Shown here one piece after another: positions 5,249 through 5,262 of a DNA stretch of 5,262 bases. The stretch is from Anaerolineae bacterium (lineage in GTDB: Bacteria > Chloroflexota > Anaerolineae > J102), in the NCBI GenBank assembly GCA_027036755.1, contig JALWDV010000094.1, forward strand, positions 1 to 5,262, read 5' to 3'. Made by a program: the position numbers and the translations under genes. The stretch's first letter is position 1; every line of letters begins with the position of its first letter. The notes under the pieces were generated by a model. It had not been told where the DNA came from, searched no databases, and saw only the letters and a program-made list of their open reading frames with translations.

Positions 5249-5262
5249 AGCCGCCCATCTGC

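Larger units (their letters stand above)
4930..5262. other. Intergenic region of 333 bases without a convincing gene
   Basis: No reading frame here has a family-like sequence or a ribosome site. From left to right it holds the candidate promoter (4947-4976), a hairpin 4987-4994/5008-5015 (8 bp perfect), and a tight hairpin 5020-5025/5029-5034 (6 bp, loop CGA). Next are the 8-bp palindrome TTGTACAA (5054-5061), a 10-bp wobble-containing hairpin 5081-5090/5094-5103, and an AT-rich patch with dyads at 5114-5121 and 5134-5149. It ends in pyrimidine-rich sequence with an inverted repeat. It must also contain the CHAT promoter unless that lies further right. Confidence 0.6.

Noticed and set aside
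1..5262. CRISPR array or type III-E (Craspase-like) context for the CHAT protein
   Set aside because: No regularly spaced direct repeats are present and the CHAT protein has no TPR region. The repeats seen are palindromes, not spacer arrays.

Overview
The window reads as chromosomal DNA from a GC-rich bacterium. It holds a conserved housekeeping cluster, pyrH, frr, uppS and cdsA, on the + strand. Facing it on the - strand is one large accessory gene, a CHAT-domain (caspase-like) protein with a helical C-terminal extension. The gene order pyrH-frr-uppS-cdsA is widespread in bacteria, so it does not fix the lineage. GC-rich palindromic intergenic elements at both window edges, together with a solitary CHAT protein, remind me of Chloroflexota (Anaerolineae/Caldilineae-type genomes). 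That placement is an inference from style, not from a database match.

Layout. Positions 1-236 carry no gene. They hold a compact palindromic repeat-like element (8-105) and a terminator- or attenuator-like hairpin with a T tract (184-210) just before pyrH. PyrH (UMP kinase, 237-953) is followed by a strong intrinsic terminator (968-1007). A structured GC-rich leader of about 200 nt, with a possible -10 box at its start, leads to frr (ribosome recycling factor, about 1206-1775). Then uppS (undecaprenyl diphosphate synthase, 1785-2543) and cdsA (phosphatidate cytidylyltransferase, 2547-3344) follow with gaps of 9 and 3 bases. They are almost certainly co-transcribed with frr. The reading is therefore pyrH as one unit and frr-uppS-cdsA as a second.

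The CHAT gene (3319-4929, - strand) converges on cdsA, and the two coding regions overlap by 26 bp at their 3' ends. Its product of 536 residues has a visible His/Cys dyad (H221 and C276), a short Pro/Lys linker and about 140 residues of heptad-rich helix at the C-terminus. Positions 4930-5262 contain no convincing gene. They hold a plausible + strand promoter, several hairpins, an AT-rich patch, and a pyrimidine-rich sequence ending in an 11-bp perfect inverted repeat.

How the genes fit together. PyrH makes UDP for RNA and for UDP-sugar precursors. Frr recycles ribosomes. UppS makes the C55 lipid carrier for cell-wall polymers. CdsA makes CDP-diacylglycerol for phospholipids. This is a growth-linked translation and envelope module. 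The CHAT protein has no obvious link to it; by family it is a candidate protease effector in conflict, stress or cell-death biology, and any partner gene would lie beyond the right edge.
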